Source: Margaritispora aquatica
Lineage: Eukaryota; Ascomycota; Leotiomycetes; Helotiales; Discinellaceae
Length of the DNA stretch: 64,000 bases
Direction of reading: 5' to 3'
Assembly: GCA_007644065.1 (NCBI GenBank)
Contig: VJWN01000018.1
Location: forward strand, 124,001 to 188,000
A program made the position numbers and the translations under genes. This document shows positions 45,427 to 55,282 of this stretch, one piece after another (within the stretch, counting starts at the first letter, position 1; each line of letters opens with the position of its first letter). A model generated the notes under the pieces. The model did no database searches, was not told the origin of the DNA, and worked only from the letters and a program-made list of their open reading frames with translations.

Positions 45427-46090
45427 TCAAGATTGTCTCCCTCTTATCTCCAAATGCTTCCCTGCATGTCTCTTGAGGCCATCTAACCTTGCAAACCCTT
45501 TCTTATGTGCTTCCGAATATTTGCACCCCTCGATGGAACAGTAGAAGCGCCTCGTATTAGGTACCTCTTCTCTGTGTCTTGAATCGATATGGCGGTCTCG
45601 GCCTTTCCGGTATTGAGAACCTGGAAAAGGACATGTTTGTATAGGGCACTTGAACGGTCTAGTGTGGGATATGACATGTCGACTGCAAAAGCTTTGTATT
45701 AGCCAAGGGACATGTTGGGTGACGATCAAGAGAGCCTCACTTGAGTTCATAGCGCAAGGAGAATGTGCGAGGACAATCATCGCAATTGAACTGTGGAACA
45801 TGGTGTCCTTGTGGGGGTAAATCTGAAGCAAAAGGGTCGTGGACAAGTGCGGGCTTCGTTTCCGTATTATTATGCTCGAATGGAATGTGAGATAGAGGAG
45901 AATTTCTGTACTCCTGTGAAAGGTGTTCAAGGTTCAGGTCTTCAGACTGCTGCATTCCAGATGCGAGCACTGTTTGGTCAGAAAACGGAGGATTAAGTCT
46001 GCGATCTAGCCACCTGGGATCGATCGACTCATATGGGTAACATGGAGATAAAAATATATGTTCGCCTGAAGAAGAGCCATTGGCATCTCT
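45427..46090 (-). CDS. C2H2 zinc-finger protein, 5' end uncertain
   Basis: Exon 45682-45427 joins upstream exon ending at 45741 (intron 58 bp, GTGAGG...TTTGCAG). It gives one classical finger, FNCDDCPRTFSLRYELNRHV followed by SH, whose Cys pair is before the intron and whose Asn/His pair spans it. A second is degenerate: FKCPIQTCPFPGSQYRKGRD then RHIDSRH. A third, FYCSIEGCKYSEAHKKGFAR, runs into DGLKRHAGKH. The coding frame extends upstream to 46090 with protein-like text NGSSSGEHIFLSPCYPYESI, DPRWLDRRLNPPFSD. It then meets TAG at 46091-46093, preceded in the same frame by ATG at 46130-46132. The first clean ATG is 45953-45955, giving 156 residues, but that would discard a plausible N-terminus. 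Either an upstream exon ends at the CCACTAG acceptor, or the TAG is a real nonsense change. Nuclear transcription-factor role is inferred from fingers. Confidence 0.7.
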
Positions 46091-46132
46091 CTAGTGGAGA
46101 GGAAGCCTAGGCAAATTCTTGAGATCCGTCAT

Positions 46133-47043
46133 AATAAAGTTGAATTTCCCCGATGTAAGACTAAGCGAGTGTTGTGACTACGATGACAAGCATCACAAAG
46201 GGCTCTTCGCTATACGGAGAAGAGAAGATAATTTGAACCTGAGATAGGAATGTCGTAGAATTTATGAAGTTGAAGTGGCTGCCTCACACCGATTCCCCAG
46301 TATGCGATTGTAGCCACCAAATTCGCTGTGATGCAGCTTGACATAACAAGGCGCACTTCACCGAGTACCCCGATTGTAGGCCTCATATTTGCTGTTTCTC
46401 CAGCAGTGGTTGTAGGCCTCAAATTGGCATGATGCAATAACGCACCATGCGGTGCACTTCACTAAGCAGCCCAATTGTAGCCCTAGATTTAGCGTGATGC
46501 AGGGCTACCCCACTGTGACCATCAAATTCTGCGTGATGCAACTTGACACGACAGGACGTACTTAACCGAGTAACCCAATTGTAGGCATTAAAATGTAGGA
46601 TGTGGATGTAACCAACACCAGGACATGTTTTCCAATAAGAAGTTGTAGGCCTCAAATTTAGTGCGGTGAAACTGGGCATAACGTAGCATACCGGCGAAAC
46701 ATCTGGAGTCAGCCGTTGCTCGTTTGTGAGGCCTACAACTTGAAGTAAGCGACTATCGGCCTCTGAGTTGGTGTGATACAGCTTTGCAATAGGAGGCCTC
46801 TTGCAAAAGGTGCTATGGAAGGTATTATTCATGGCGTGTTGAAGTGAACGAGAGTTGGAATCCAGCCAGGATACGATTTAGATCCTATTATTGTATTGTC
46901 TGGACAGTTTCATCAAATAGGGAGGCACAAAGCAGCTTGGCAGACTGTGCACTTGAACGTCCTCTTAGACACGATCAGTGAGACAGTGATAAATGAAATC
47001 AGCTCCCATACTCGCGTCTACTCATGATCATTAAAATATCATC
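46133..47043. other. Intergenic with degenerate tandem repeat
   Basis: Mostly the ~103-bp repeat array listed separately (46300-46690), which forms chance open frames on the minus strand. The rest is the promoter side of the 47044 gene. Confidence 0.55.
46300..46690. repeat. Degenerate ~103-bp tandem repeat with a TTGTAGGCCTCAAATT core
   Basis: Core TTGTAG(G/C)C(C/A) starts at 46308, 46374, 46410, 46475, about 46514 (CTGTGACC variant), 46579 and 46643. Spacings are 66, 36, 65, 39, 65 and 64. Pairs of cores 101-104 bp apart show a higher-order unit of about 103 bp, confirmed by the flanking GCGCACTTCACCGAG motif at 46351, about 46452 and about 46556. The core is often followed by (G/T)TGATGCA and an ACTTGACA-type tail. 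Copies are strongly diverged. Confidence 0.72.
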
Positions 47044-49149
47044 ATGATGGCTTTCAATTCCAATGACACGTCAAACAGCAAGCCAGGTTCAACAACAGAC
47101 CCTCGAACCAATCCTTCAGCTATTCTTGACAGTCGATTTGCTACTAGCTCGAGAGTAGTAGTTGTCGGTATATACGGAATTTCTGGGTCTGGTAAGACGT
47201 TCCTGCTAGACCAGTTGAGGCATGAGCTTGGTAACGAGCCTTTCGACTTCTACGATGGCTCCGAGATGATTGCCAATGTCTCCCCTGGCGGTCTTGAAGC
47301 ATTCCAGAAACTGGAGGAGGGCGAGAAGGTACAGTGGCGCCAGCTTGCTATTGATACAATTCGGAATGAGTGTGCCAATAGCGGGCGAGTTGCAGTTGTC
47401 GCCGGTCATTTCATGTTCTGGCCCGAGGAGGAGGAAGTTGGCCAGCCAGTACATACCCAAAATGACCTCGAAACGTTTACGCACATTCTTTACCTAGATG
47501 TCCCTGTCGAGATCGTCTTGCAACATCGTCAAGATGACACAACAAGAGATCGTCCCTCTACATCCTTGACCCATTTGAGAAAGTGGCAGCAGGCAGAGAA
47601 GACCCAGCTGCGCGAACTCTGCCGCAACCATGGCATTCTGTTCTCGCATGTATCACAGCAGCCAACGCTACTCGACAAAGTCTTGATGCTGCTACGCGAC
47701 TTCCAATGCCATACAGAGGAGTACAACTTGTCTCTTACCGAGAGGCTTCTGGATGAGTCCGTAGTGGCCGACAAGACCGAGCTGGAGACGGTATTGGTCA
47801 TGGACGCTGACAGGACCTTGGCTGCAATGGATACTGGCATTTTATTTTGGCAGAAGATTTCTAGTTCTTGGCCAGCAGAGACTGATTGCCCTTTGAGAAC
47901 GTTGTTCAGTAGCTCACTGGGTTACTCATACAATGCCTTTCGCCAGGCTACATTGCTGTATGAAGAGATAGCTGACGACGAAGAGTTTGATTCCATCTGC
48001 GAAGAGGTGGCATCAGCGGTGATCATGTATCCCGAATTTGTGGCCTTGTTGAAATTAGTATTGAAAGAAAAGCATGTTGGCGCGGTGGTTATCAGCTGTG
48101 GATTGCGTCGGGTTTGGGAGAAAGTACTCGAAAGAGAAGGGCTCTCTACAACAATCAAAGTCATCGGTGGAGGCCGCATCGCAGATGGCTTTGTCGTTAC
48201 AGCTGGAGTGAAGGCGGCGTTGGTGGCTCGTTTGCGGAATCTTCACCAGGTGTATGTTTGGGCGTTTGGAGACAGCCCGCTAGACTTGGAGATGTTAAGA
48301 GAGGCAGACCAGGCTATTGTCGTTGTTGGCAACGAGAAGATCAGAAGCCGAACGATGGAGGTGGACTTATTCAACGTAATCCGTGATGGCGGTCTTCGAG
48401 CACGCCAGGTCGTGCTGCCTAGCGATGCGTTGCCACGTCTGGACATGGGGATGCTTCCCGTGATTTCTATGGCGGATCCAGGATTTGTAGATTCTATCCT
48501 CCGCCATCGCAGTCGACAAGCTGGCATCAAAGTCCATCACGCGACAGACCACAATGGTACGAAGCTACTGATGACGCCGATGCGAGATGCAAATGTCAGT
48601 GGTCCATTCCTGAGGAAATGTCATCGCCGTGTAGGACATTACCTAGCCACTGAGTTTCTGACTCGTGTGGTTGGCATTGAAGAGTTTTCGATACCCCACG
48701 TCCAAGGTCATAATACAAACGGCTATCGACTGCTACATGAGCAAAGGACATCGATTGTAGCGCTCATGCGTGGTGGAGAACCGATGGCTTTTGGAGTCAA
48801 CGAAATCTTCCCGCTTGCTATGTTTGTTCATGCAAGTTGTCCAGAAGACATCAAGCCCCACCATCTGCAAGGACAGTCTACTGTAGTGTTGGTGGATTCA
48901 GTAGTGAACAATGGCACAACCGTGGTACAGTTCGAGCAACACGTCCGCAAATTGAATCCTACTATGCGCGTCGTGGTTGTTGCGGGTGTTGTCCAGGCAC
49001 AGTCAGTTTCTGAGGGTAGTCCTATCTGTGGGCTTGCTCGCAGCACGACACTTGACATCATTGCCCTTCGTCTCTCCGAAAACAAGTTTACTGGTAGAGG
49101 CACCACCGATACTGGCAATCGTCTCTTTAACACAACGCATGTACCATGA
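47044..49149 (+). CDS. Fusion: P-loop kinase, HAD phosphatase, uracil phosphoribosyltransferase
   Basis: Intronless, 701 residues from ATG 47044 (MMAFNSNDTSNSKPG); ATG at 47047 is equally possible. Domain 1 (about 35-225) is a P-loop kinase-like module: VGIYGISGSGKTFLLDQL, Walker A about 45-52. Domain 2 (about 245-440) is HAD-like: VMDADRTLAAMD (DxDxT, about 254-258), a later VVISCGLRRVWEKVL, and AFGDSPLDLEML (GDxxxD). Domain 3 (about 490-690) is a uracil phosphoribosyltransferase: GTKLLMTPMRD, GHYLATEFL, and STVVLVDSVVNNGTTVVQF as the PRPP loop at about 610-626. The family of three-domain fusions is known in filamentous fungi. The likely role is pyrimidine or nucleotide salvage or repair, with substrate of the kinase and phosphatase unknown. 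The deaminase at 43151 lies 2 kb away on the opposite strand. Confidence 0.9.
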   Translation: MMAFNSNDTSNSKPGSTTDPRTNPSAILDSRFATSSRVVVVGIYGISGSGKTFLLDQLRHELGNEPFDFYDGSEMIANVSPGGLEAFQKLEEGEKVQWRQLAIDTIRNECANSGRVAVVAGHFMFWPEEEEVGQPVHTQNDLETFTHILYLDVPVEIVLQHRQDDTTRDRPSTSLTHLRKWQQAEKTQLRELCRNHGILFSHVSQQPTLLDKVLMLLRDFQCHTEEYNLSLTERLLDESVVADKTELETVLVMDADRTLAAMDTGILFWQKISSSWPAETDCPLRTLFSSSLGYSYNAFRQATLLYEEIADDEEFDSICEEVASAVIMYPEFVALLKLVLKEKHVGAVVISCGLRRVWEKVLEREGLSTTIKVIGGGRIADGFVVTAGVKAALVARLRNLHQVYVWAFGDSPLDLEMLREADQAIVVVGNEKIRSRTMEVDLFNVIRDGGLRARQVVLPSDALPRLDMGMLPVISMADPGFVDSILRHRSRQAGIKVHHATDHNGTKLLMTPMRDANVSGPFLRKCHRRVGHYLATEFLTRVVGIEEFSIPHVQGHNTNGYRLLHEQRTSIVALMRGGEPMAFGVNEIFPLAMFVHASCPEDIKPHHLQGQSTVVLVDSVVNNGTTVVQFEQHVRKLNPTMRVVVVAGVVQAQSVSEGSPICGLARSTTLDIIALRLSENKFTGRGTTDTGNRLFNTTHVP

Positions 49150-49489
49150 TAATTCGGCAGAGCTGTAAGTATTGAATATCATGAGACAGAGTCTTTGGCT
49201 AATGTCAGTGCCAATTTAGGGCTCGGTGGAGAGGCGGAATGCGGGCAAAGATATTGTGATTGGAAATCAGTTGTTTATCTCCAGAGATGTCAGGAAGGGG
49301 AGGTCCTAGGAGACAGAGAATAATTAGTATTATTTACACGGAATGATAGCAAATAAAAACGGGGCATCAAACCCACAAAGCCATTCCTCCACCGTCCTAA
49401 TCATCTGTACATATGTATACTGGAGGCCTATCTCTATAGTTCCTCCATGCCCCTAATTGCAGAGCCTGCCAATCTCCGATCGCGCCTTT
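49150..49489. other. Intergenic
   Basis: Short gap between convergent genes. Nothing coding seen. Confidence 0.5.
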
Positions 49490-50023
49490 CTATGGCAGAA
49501 GAGGCCATACTCGTCGCAGTTGAAGACTGACTCGCTTGAACTCTGCCGAATCGATCTGGTGACGGCAAGCGACTTCCTCAAGCTTGTGGTCCTTACTGGG
49601 ATTCACCACCTCACGCACCTGAGTGTAATGAGGAGCATGGCAAAGAATAGCGACCGTCCGATAAAACTTCCACCGTGAAGTATACTTTAAAAACATGTAC
49701 GCGTAAACCAGAACATGGCGAGAGGCAACGAAGCAGGGTAGTTCTCGCACAGGAAAACCGTCACATCGAGCTCGACTGATAGAGAAGAAAACATCCGACG
49801 TCTCGCTGAGCTTCTGTAAAGGCGTGTTTGCTGCCCGGCGCTCTCGTAATTCCTCGCGAAGTCGATCTCTGTACCAGGACGGTGGGGACTGTAGTGACAG
49901 ACCTAACATTTTATGCCATCGTCTCAGAAGCCCATCACCTAGATGACGCATTGTTGTACCTGGAGTTGGACGATTCCATAGAGTATGGAGGCTTCGCACA
50001 AGATGTCGGGGAAAGGAAGGCAT
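49490..50023 (-). CDS. Conserved fungal protein of unknown function
   Basis: Intronless 177 residues from ATG (MPSFPRHLVRSLHTLWNRPT). Basic, helical and without TM or signal peptide. Blocks that I recall as highly conserved in filamentous ascomycetes are GTTMRHLGDGLLRRWHKMLG, SLQSPPSWYRDRLREELRER, PLQKLSETSDVFFSISRARC, and VREVVNPSKDHKLEEVACRH then QID. The length equals that of the relatives I recall. No function is known to me. The dense Arg/Trp pattern and the DRLREELRERR run are LYR-protein-like only in a loose sense. Overlapping plus-strand frames are shadows. Confidence 0.85.
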   Translation of the reverse strand: MPSFPRHLVRSLHTLWNRPTPGTTMRHLGDGLLRRWHKMLGLSLQSPPSWYRDRLREELRERRAANTPLQKLSETSDVFFSISRARCDGFPVRELPCFVASRHVLVYAYMFLKYTSRWKFYRTVAILCHAPHYTQVREVVNPSKDHKLEEVACRHQIDSAEFKRVSLQLRRVWPLLP

Positions 50024-50479
50024 GCTGAATCAGTATCCCTTAGGTTGTGAATGTAGTGAAGAGTTTCGAACCGGAACCTTGAACAAGGTGGTTATATCAC
50101 CCATCAACTCCCAAATTCTAATTGGTGGCCTGAGAGCTCGCCAAGACTACAAGCTGCGGCATGAGCCGACCTCAGCCTTAAAATTCCCATTTAGCACTAA
50201 TTTAAATTACTATTTGAGGTTGAGTACGAAGCTGTGATCTAAAAAAAAAAACATAATATAATATATAGAACCCTCGTTCTCTTACATCTCTCTAGATCGC
50301 TTTAGAGTTCTATCTAGAGTCCAGCCCTCTTGGCGTGGAGTACACCACGTGATTACTCTGTACCCCCTGACTCCTCTATCAAGGTACACAGCCCCTGGCT
50401 GCCGAGCCTCAGGGTCGGATGACTTCGTAATATAATATCCATAGCTCTATCTGGCCGAACAGGCTACATTTACACCAAC
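50024..50479. other. Intergenic
   Basis: Contains an A run near 50241 and a GC-balanced stretch with a CACGTG at about 50347. No coding signal. Confidence 0.45.
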
Positions 50480-51189
50480 ATGACCAACGATATTAATATC
50501 ATCCAATTTCAAGATGATACAGAAGTACTGTGAAAGTTTCCAAATGAGATTGTAGAATATATCTTAAGCGCTCTGATGACATCCGAAAAGCCGATCTACA
50601 ACTTTCCATTTCGAAACCCTAAATTGAATTCAGCACCACAAGGCGAACAATACCACAGACATCGACTTTCGTGTCCTCCAGGTCAACACAGATTTCTCAA
50701 GTACGGCATTCAACGATTTCTCAAGAACAACAACTTAATCTTCACTAGCATGGCTGATTTTGCGTTATTTGAGAAGAGACTTGATGGAACACAATTTGCA
50801 GGATACAAGAAGCTGGTTAGACATCTGGAATTGTGGTTGCTTCTATTGATGAATTTATATGCATGTTTCTAGGAGACTTCGGAAGGACTCTTAGTTTTCA
50901 TTATGTGCGTGTGCTGAAGATCAATTTCCCTTCTCTACAACTTGAGAAATGGCTTGGTGAGAATGAACGCAAGCAAATTGAGCAAGTCACCAAGCTTGAA
51001 GAAGCCTTGGGCACCAAGTTTCACAAGTCTACCAAGGTTGTCTTCGGAGGTTTCCCCGAACCTGGTGCAAGAGGTAAACTTGTTGAGATATTCGAGCAAT
51101 TGGGGGTTGATAAGGTGGAGAACATGCGGTGTGACATGTCCGTAGAATCTTTTAACTTACTAGTAACCTTTAATCCGAATATAGTTTAG
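50480..51189 (+). pseudogene. F-box-type gene with nonsense and frameshift
   Basis: The frame starts ATG 50480 (MTNDINIIQFQDDTEVL) and hits TGA at 50531-50533, directly before KFPNEIVEYILSALM, a typical F-box motif (LP-x-E-I-xx-I-L). The frame stays open to 50872. A second frame, offset by one, begins in the overlap at about 50830 and reads on as IVVASIDEFICMFLGDFGRT, LSFHYVRVLKINFPSLQLEK to 51189. Comparing the two frames, one missing A near 50830 explains the shift. So the gene has two independent lesions. It borders the AT-rich decayed block at 51190. Function would have been F-box-like. Inferred inactive. Confidence 0.75.
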
Positions 51190-52468
51190 AGATTAAGCTC
51201 GTTACGGAAACCGTAATAAAACTAGGCTATACTACTAGTAGTACAATAGCTAACTATTATATCAATTCGAGCTACCGTGTCTCCGAATTTACTAGAGGCA
51301 ACTAATATCTTGAATACACCTTTGCTAGGATCTTCGTTAAGACGACCTATAATAATGGTACTTTTAAAGTTAGTAACCTCTATTTTATCTATCCTATAGT
51401 ATAAACTTATGTCGTAAATACTCTAGCATTCTTATAGACCAACTCTATATGTATAATTCTTAGCTGTAACTCCAAAACCTTTTCCTATACCTTATTAATA
51501 TCCGTATCGCTATTAGGTAAAACACTACTCAAGATTGCTCGATCTAAGTCGTAGAAGCGTATAATTAAAATCCTAGTAATAGCTTCTCGGCTAATATCTT
51601 CCTCGAAGTATAAGGGATCTACTTTCTTTTTAAACTTTATAATACTCGCCTTTCTAAGCTTGTCGTTAGCCGAATCTTCGAGCGCGGAGAACTTGGTCCT
51701 TAGTCCTATATATTCGTTTTTAAAGATACGGCGGTAATCCTTAGTAATATTTTCGAATATAAAATCGTAGTAAAAGATATTCTATTTTAGGTTTTAAAAT
51801 TCGATATATTTCGTAAGTACTTTAGCTAAAGCGAGGATCTCCTCTATAGTCGTTGTATATTATTAGTAAAGTAGGGTAGAAAGAAGGGAGGGTTTACTAT
51901 GGACGAGCTTAATATCTATAATTAATAATATTGTCGGGCAAAACTATTATAGACTTGGTTTTTTATTCTTGTCTGTACGAAATAATTTCTTAGTGAATTA
52001 GTTAGAAAGACAATGGAAGCGAGATTCAATTTGATCAATACTATAGCCTCGCTATATTTGTCTAAGTAAGTCGCAAGTCCTCTTTTACCAACTGAATCCA
52101 AATACCCTTTATATTGTCAGGGATCGAGTCACGTGGCGGCTTAGTTTCTGGCCTATATAGAGTTATTAAGCTGATTTCGAGTAATCGAAATCATTCTACC
52201 TTTTGGGTATGGCGCAATGGTTAAGCTTAATGGCCTTTCTGACAATAAAGTAATATCTATCTCTATTAATTAGTATAAAAATACTAATTTTAATAGTATA
52301 TTAACTTTATACTAAAAAATAGACGCATAAAAACCGTTTAGTTTTATTGGTTTTTATTAATAATCTTGGCCTTTTTATATAATTTCATTGGTTTTTCTGC
52401 TCCTATAGTGCGAGGATATTGATATATAGTGCGCCATAAGCGTGTGTCGCTCAAGAAGACCAAGATAA
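51190..52468. other. AT-rich block with RIP-like decay
   Basis: Dominated by TA-rich words such as TACTAGTAGTACAATAGCTA, stops in all frames over most of its length, with one coding relic (51488-51781 minus). No intact mobile-element gene found. Confidence 0.55.
51488..51781 (-). pseudogene. Coding relic inside the AT-rich block
   Basis: 98 uninterrupted codons, bounded by TAG on both sides, translate as normal-looking protein: FYYDFIFENITKDYRRIFKN, EYIGLRTKFSALEDSANDKL, KFKKKVDPLYFEEDISREAI, TRILIIRFYDLDRAILSSVL. After the downstream TAG the same frame continues for another ~24 codons. Lys- and Arg-rich, no ATG. I do not recognise the family. Stops where CAG would be expected fit C-to-T decay. 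It may be part of an old element or a lost gene. Confidence 0.4.
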
Positions 52469-52702
52469 AACGGCTGCTTATATCTCTTCAATGTATACGA
52501 GGCAGTTGACAGCTTTGATGTCAAACATTTGCTGCAGCTGCTCGGAATCTTACAATCATTCGTGGAAGTCATCAACGAGAATGACATGTGGGGCTTCCAG
52601 CTTCTATGCTTGGAATTCATGATCCATCGTGTCTGGCACCTAGTTGCAAGTCTCTCGTCGAAAAATATGCTCATTTTGCAACTTATATATGTATGTTTCT
52701 GA
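52469..52702 (+). pseudogene. Possible gene fragment
   Basis: 78 codons after a TAA read as protein: LYLFNVYEAVDSFDVKHLLQ, LLGILQSFVEVINENDMWGF, QLLCLEFMIHRVWHLVASLS. No ATG at the start, and no splice partner found. Sits between the AT-rich block and the next 2EXR gene. Family not recognised. Confidence 0.3.
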
Positions 52703-52794
52703 ACTTAACCTTGCAATCTCGTTTCTCTGCAAGCACAACTCCTAAATTCATGCTCCAGTTCAAATCATATAAAGCACTGACACGCTATCAACAC

Positions 52795-53711
52795 TCATCC
52801 AAACCAGTCCATTTCCCACCCAGCTTGCGGTCTATACATTTTCTCAGCAGGTAAGAACTCCCTCTTCCTCCCGTGGATACCTTTGATCCTAAACCTCACA
52901 TCAGCGTTAATCTCAAACCCCGAAACTTTTATTTCTCTTATCATAAAGTTCTCGTTCGGATTAGGCGAGGACACCAGCTCTTTCACAACACGATCTTGCG
53001 ATAGCTCGGCATACTTTCGTTTGATCTCAGGCGGCACTATCGTTGCAACGGTTTGCCAGTCGTTTTCATCCAAAGAGGATTGAGCGTCAAGAGGACCGAT
53101 GCGCCAAGCGACGTATGGAACGAGGAGAGAACGTTGCTGTGTGTGCTTGGTGTAAATGAACGTGCAGTTTCTCAGGTGTGGGAGCTTAGCGACCGATTCA
53201 AGTCTTGATCATGTATCAGCTAGAGTCAATATTAAGGGAGAGACGGCACTTACGGATGTTCATATCCCTCGAATTTGCTCATATTCAAGCTAGCTCTAAA
53301 CTCCATACTGCTCGATAAGTTCTCCCAATTCCACACCGTCCAATCAACAGCCACATTCTCAAAGCCATCCAGCTCACCACTCCTGGTCATGTTCCCAAAC
53401 TGAGCATTAGAGCGCTTCGAGGCATCTGTTGCCTCGATGTACGGCGCATCGAGCTTGAGATTCCAGTAGGCATTCCAGCGGAGAGTGAGGTGAAGAAGGG
53501 CTTCCGTGCGGGATTCTGAATTTGTATGCAGAGCGGCGGGATGGTGTCCGCCGTAGGATACAGGATTGGTTTGATAAACTGTTTTGTCGTAATTGTTGAT
53601 GGTTACGAGCATGCAGCGAGGTCCTGGGAGTGTGAGAGACCAGATTTTGCAACGGATCTCGAGGGGTAGGAGGGGAAAGAGTGTGAACGTTGTTGCGGGA
53701 ACGGATGCCAT
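52795..53711 (-). CDS. 2EXR-type fungal protein, two exons
   Basis: Exons 53711-53254 and 53203-52795 (intron 50 bp, GTAAGT donor, CTGAT branch, ATCAAG acceptor) give 288 residues. Start MASVPATTFTLFPLLPLEIR; the domain continues CKIWSLTLPGPRCMLVTINN, the 2EXR signature. The C-terminal part (TIVPPEIKRKYAELSQDRVV) is charged. The intron is in phase 2. Function unknown, fourth member of the family in the window. Confidence 0.82.
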
Positions 53712-54381
53712 TGTAGCTCTGCTTGGTGTTTTGTTGATGTTTTGGGGCAATGGCTTCAACCAGTGCAACAACTCCAAGGGTGGGAATTTTTTCCAGATAG
53801 ATGATGGTTTTTGTGATTCTTGAGCTGTTGGTTTATAATGGGGATTTGTGTTGATAGCCGGCTACTCTTCTCTCTGGTGGGGCTGTGCACCGAGATGTCA
53901 AGGCACATCAGGACGGCGCACAGCAAGGCTTTGCAAGATCTTCACGATATTTTCAAGGGTTCTAATCGATTCTCAATTACTCTACTGCCTAATATCCAAG
54001 TTTAAAGGGGTTTTTTGCGAAAACATTCGGCTTTATCATTCAGCATTTACGAGTAGTGCATCCATCAACTAAGCGAGTGCGTATCAAAATCAAGGATTCT
54101 TAGATAAATATGAGGTTTTTGTTGGTAACAGTAGAGCTTAGAAAGGTATTAACCAAATTTTATAATGATTAATGGACGCTATAAGATCCTTTCAATATGT
54201 TGTTTCCTCGCCACCTGTTCTTCTGCTCTATGCCTTGCATCTTATTAGGACAGGTCCAACCTCCTCTTTGCTCGCTCTCACCATCTTATATACTTTTAGT
54301 TCAACAGGGATATAAGCAAACCTTGCAGCGGACCAAGTTAACCCCAAGAATGACGTGGTCCAGTCCATCAAGGCTTTCATA
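53712..54381. other. Intergenic
   Basis: No motif in the short open frames at 53820-54072 or 54197-54448. Nothing supported. Confidence 0.45.
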
Positions 54382-55282
54382 TCAGTCTGACACTGCTATG
54401 ACTGTAATAAGAGCTGACGATACTGTGACAAACACAACTGATAACTAGGAATTCATTAGCTCTCTCTTGTTCTCAAGTGAAACGCAACTTACTGAAAACA
54501 GTCCTACAGTAGAAATATCCACCAATTTTGACCTCCCACGCAGACAACAGTTCACCAGCACACAAATTACTTCTAGCCCAGCAAACCCAATCGCAAGAAT
54601 CAACGTGGAAACGGAAGATTCCGTCTCGAATTCCTCAACAGGGCCCCCAACACGAACAGGAAACAAAGTCCCATTTCGTTGCCAATTCACGATGAACTCG
54701 TCGTCAGTCCTGAAAGTGAAACCAGCTTTCTTCGCCCGGCAAGCCAAAGGCTGCTGCACTGGCTCTGCAAACTCTCCTTCGAAACCCACACAGATAGAGA
54801 GATAGTGTACGCTGAGCCACCAGCCGAGTAGCTCGCTTCCTTGTTCGTAGGAAGTGAGAGTTGTGGGGACAAATGGGCCTGAGATGCTGGTATCGTAGTC
54901 GGCTGGTGGTCCTGTTATATTCCAATTGGCGCTGTAACGGTACTGTGTTTGCTATTAGTGCTTGGTATCTGGAATAAGAGAGAGGTGGATGAGGTACACT
55001 TGCAATAGCGGTATTTTCAAGAAAGCCATGCCTGAAGCCTGCTAACAGGGTAAGAAGCGACAGTATAAAGCTCAAGATTGCAGAGATGATAATTGCAATA
55101 TCCAGAGATTTGATCTTGAGAAACATGACAACACCGATATGATATGCAAGCGTGAATGAATAGGCTGTAGTAAATAGATAGACTGAGGATGGGATTTCTG
55201 TATCGCACCTTTTAAGCATTATTATTTTGAAATAGCATTTTCCATTTTGATCGTTTTCAATAAACACGAGATTGTATTTCAT
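54382..55282 (-). CDS. Fungal membrane protein with about four TM segments
   Basis: Exons 55282-54998, 54942-54493 and 54444-54382 (introns 55 and 48 bp) join in frame to 265 residues. TM-like stretches: YLFTTAYSFTLAYHIGVVMF, IAIIISAILSFILSLLTLLA, VSTLILAIGFAGLEVICVLV and, after the last intron, LSVVFVTVSSALITVIAVSD. The segment between TM2 and TM3 has a possible extracellular loop with NWNITGPPADYDTSISGPFV and several Cys. Donors are GTACCT and GTAAGT. Start uncertain: ATG 55282 or 55219. I do not recognise the family. The two-plus-two TM layout with a large loop resembles small fungal claudin-like or SUR7-like proteins only loosely. Confidence 0.6.

Noticed and set aside
46210..46832. Minus-strand frames with repeated HHA/ATIG text
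   Set aside because: They arise from the ~103-bp repeat being a near multiple of three in parts; not a gene.
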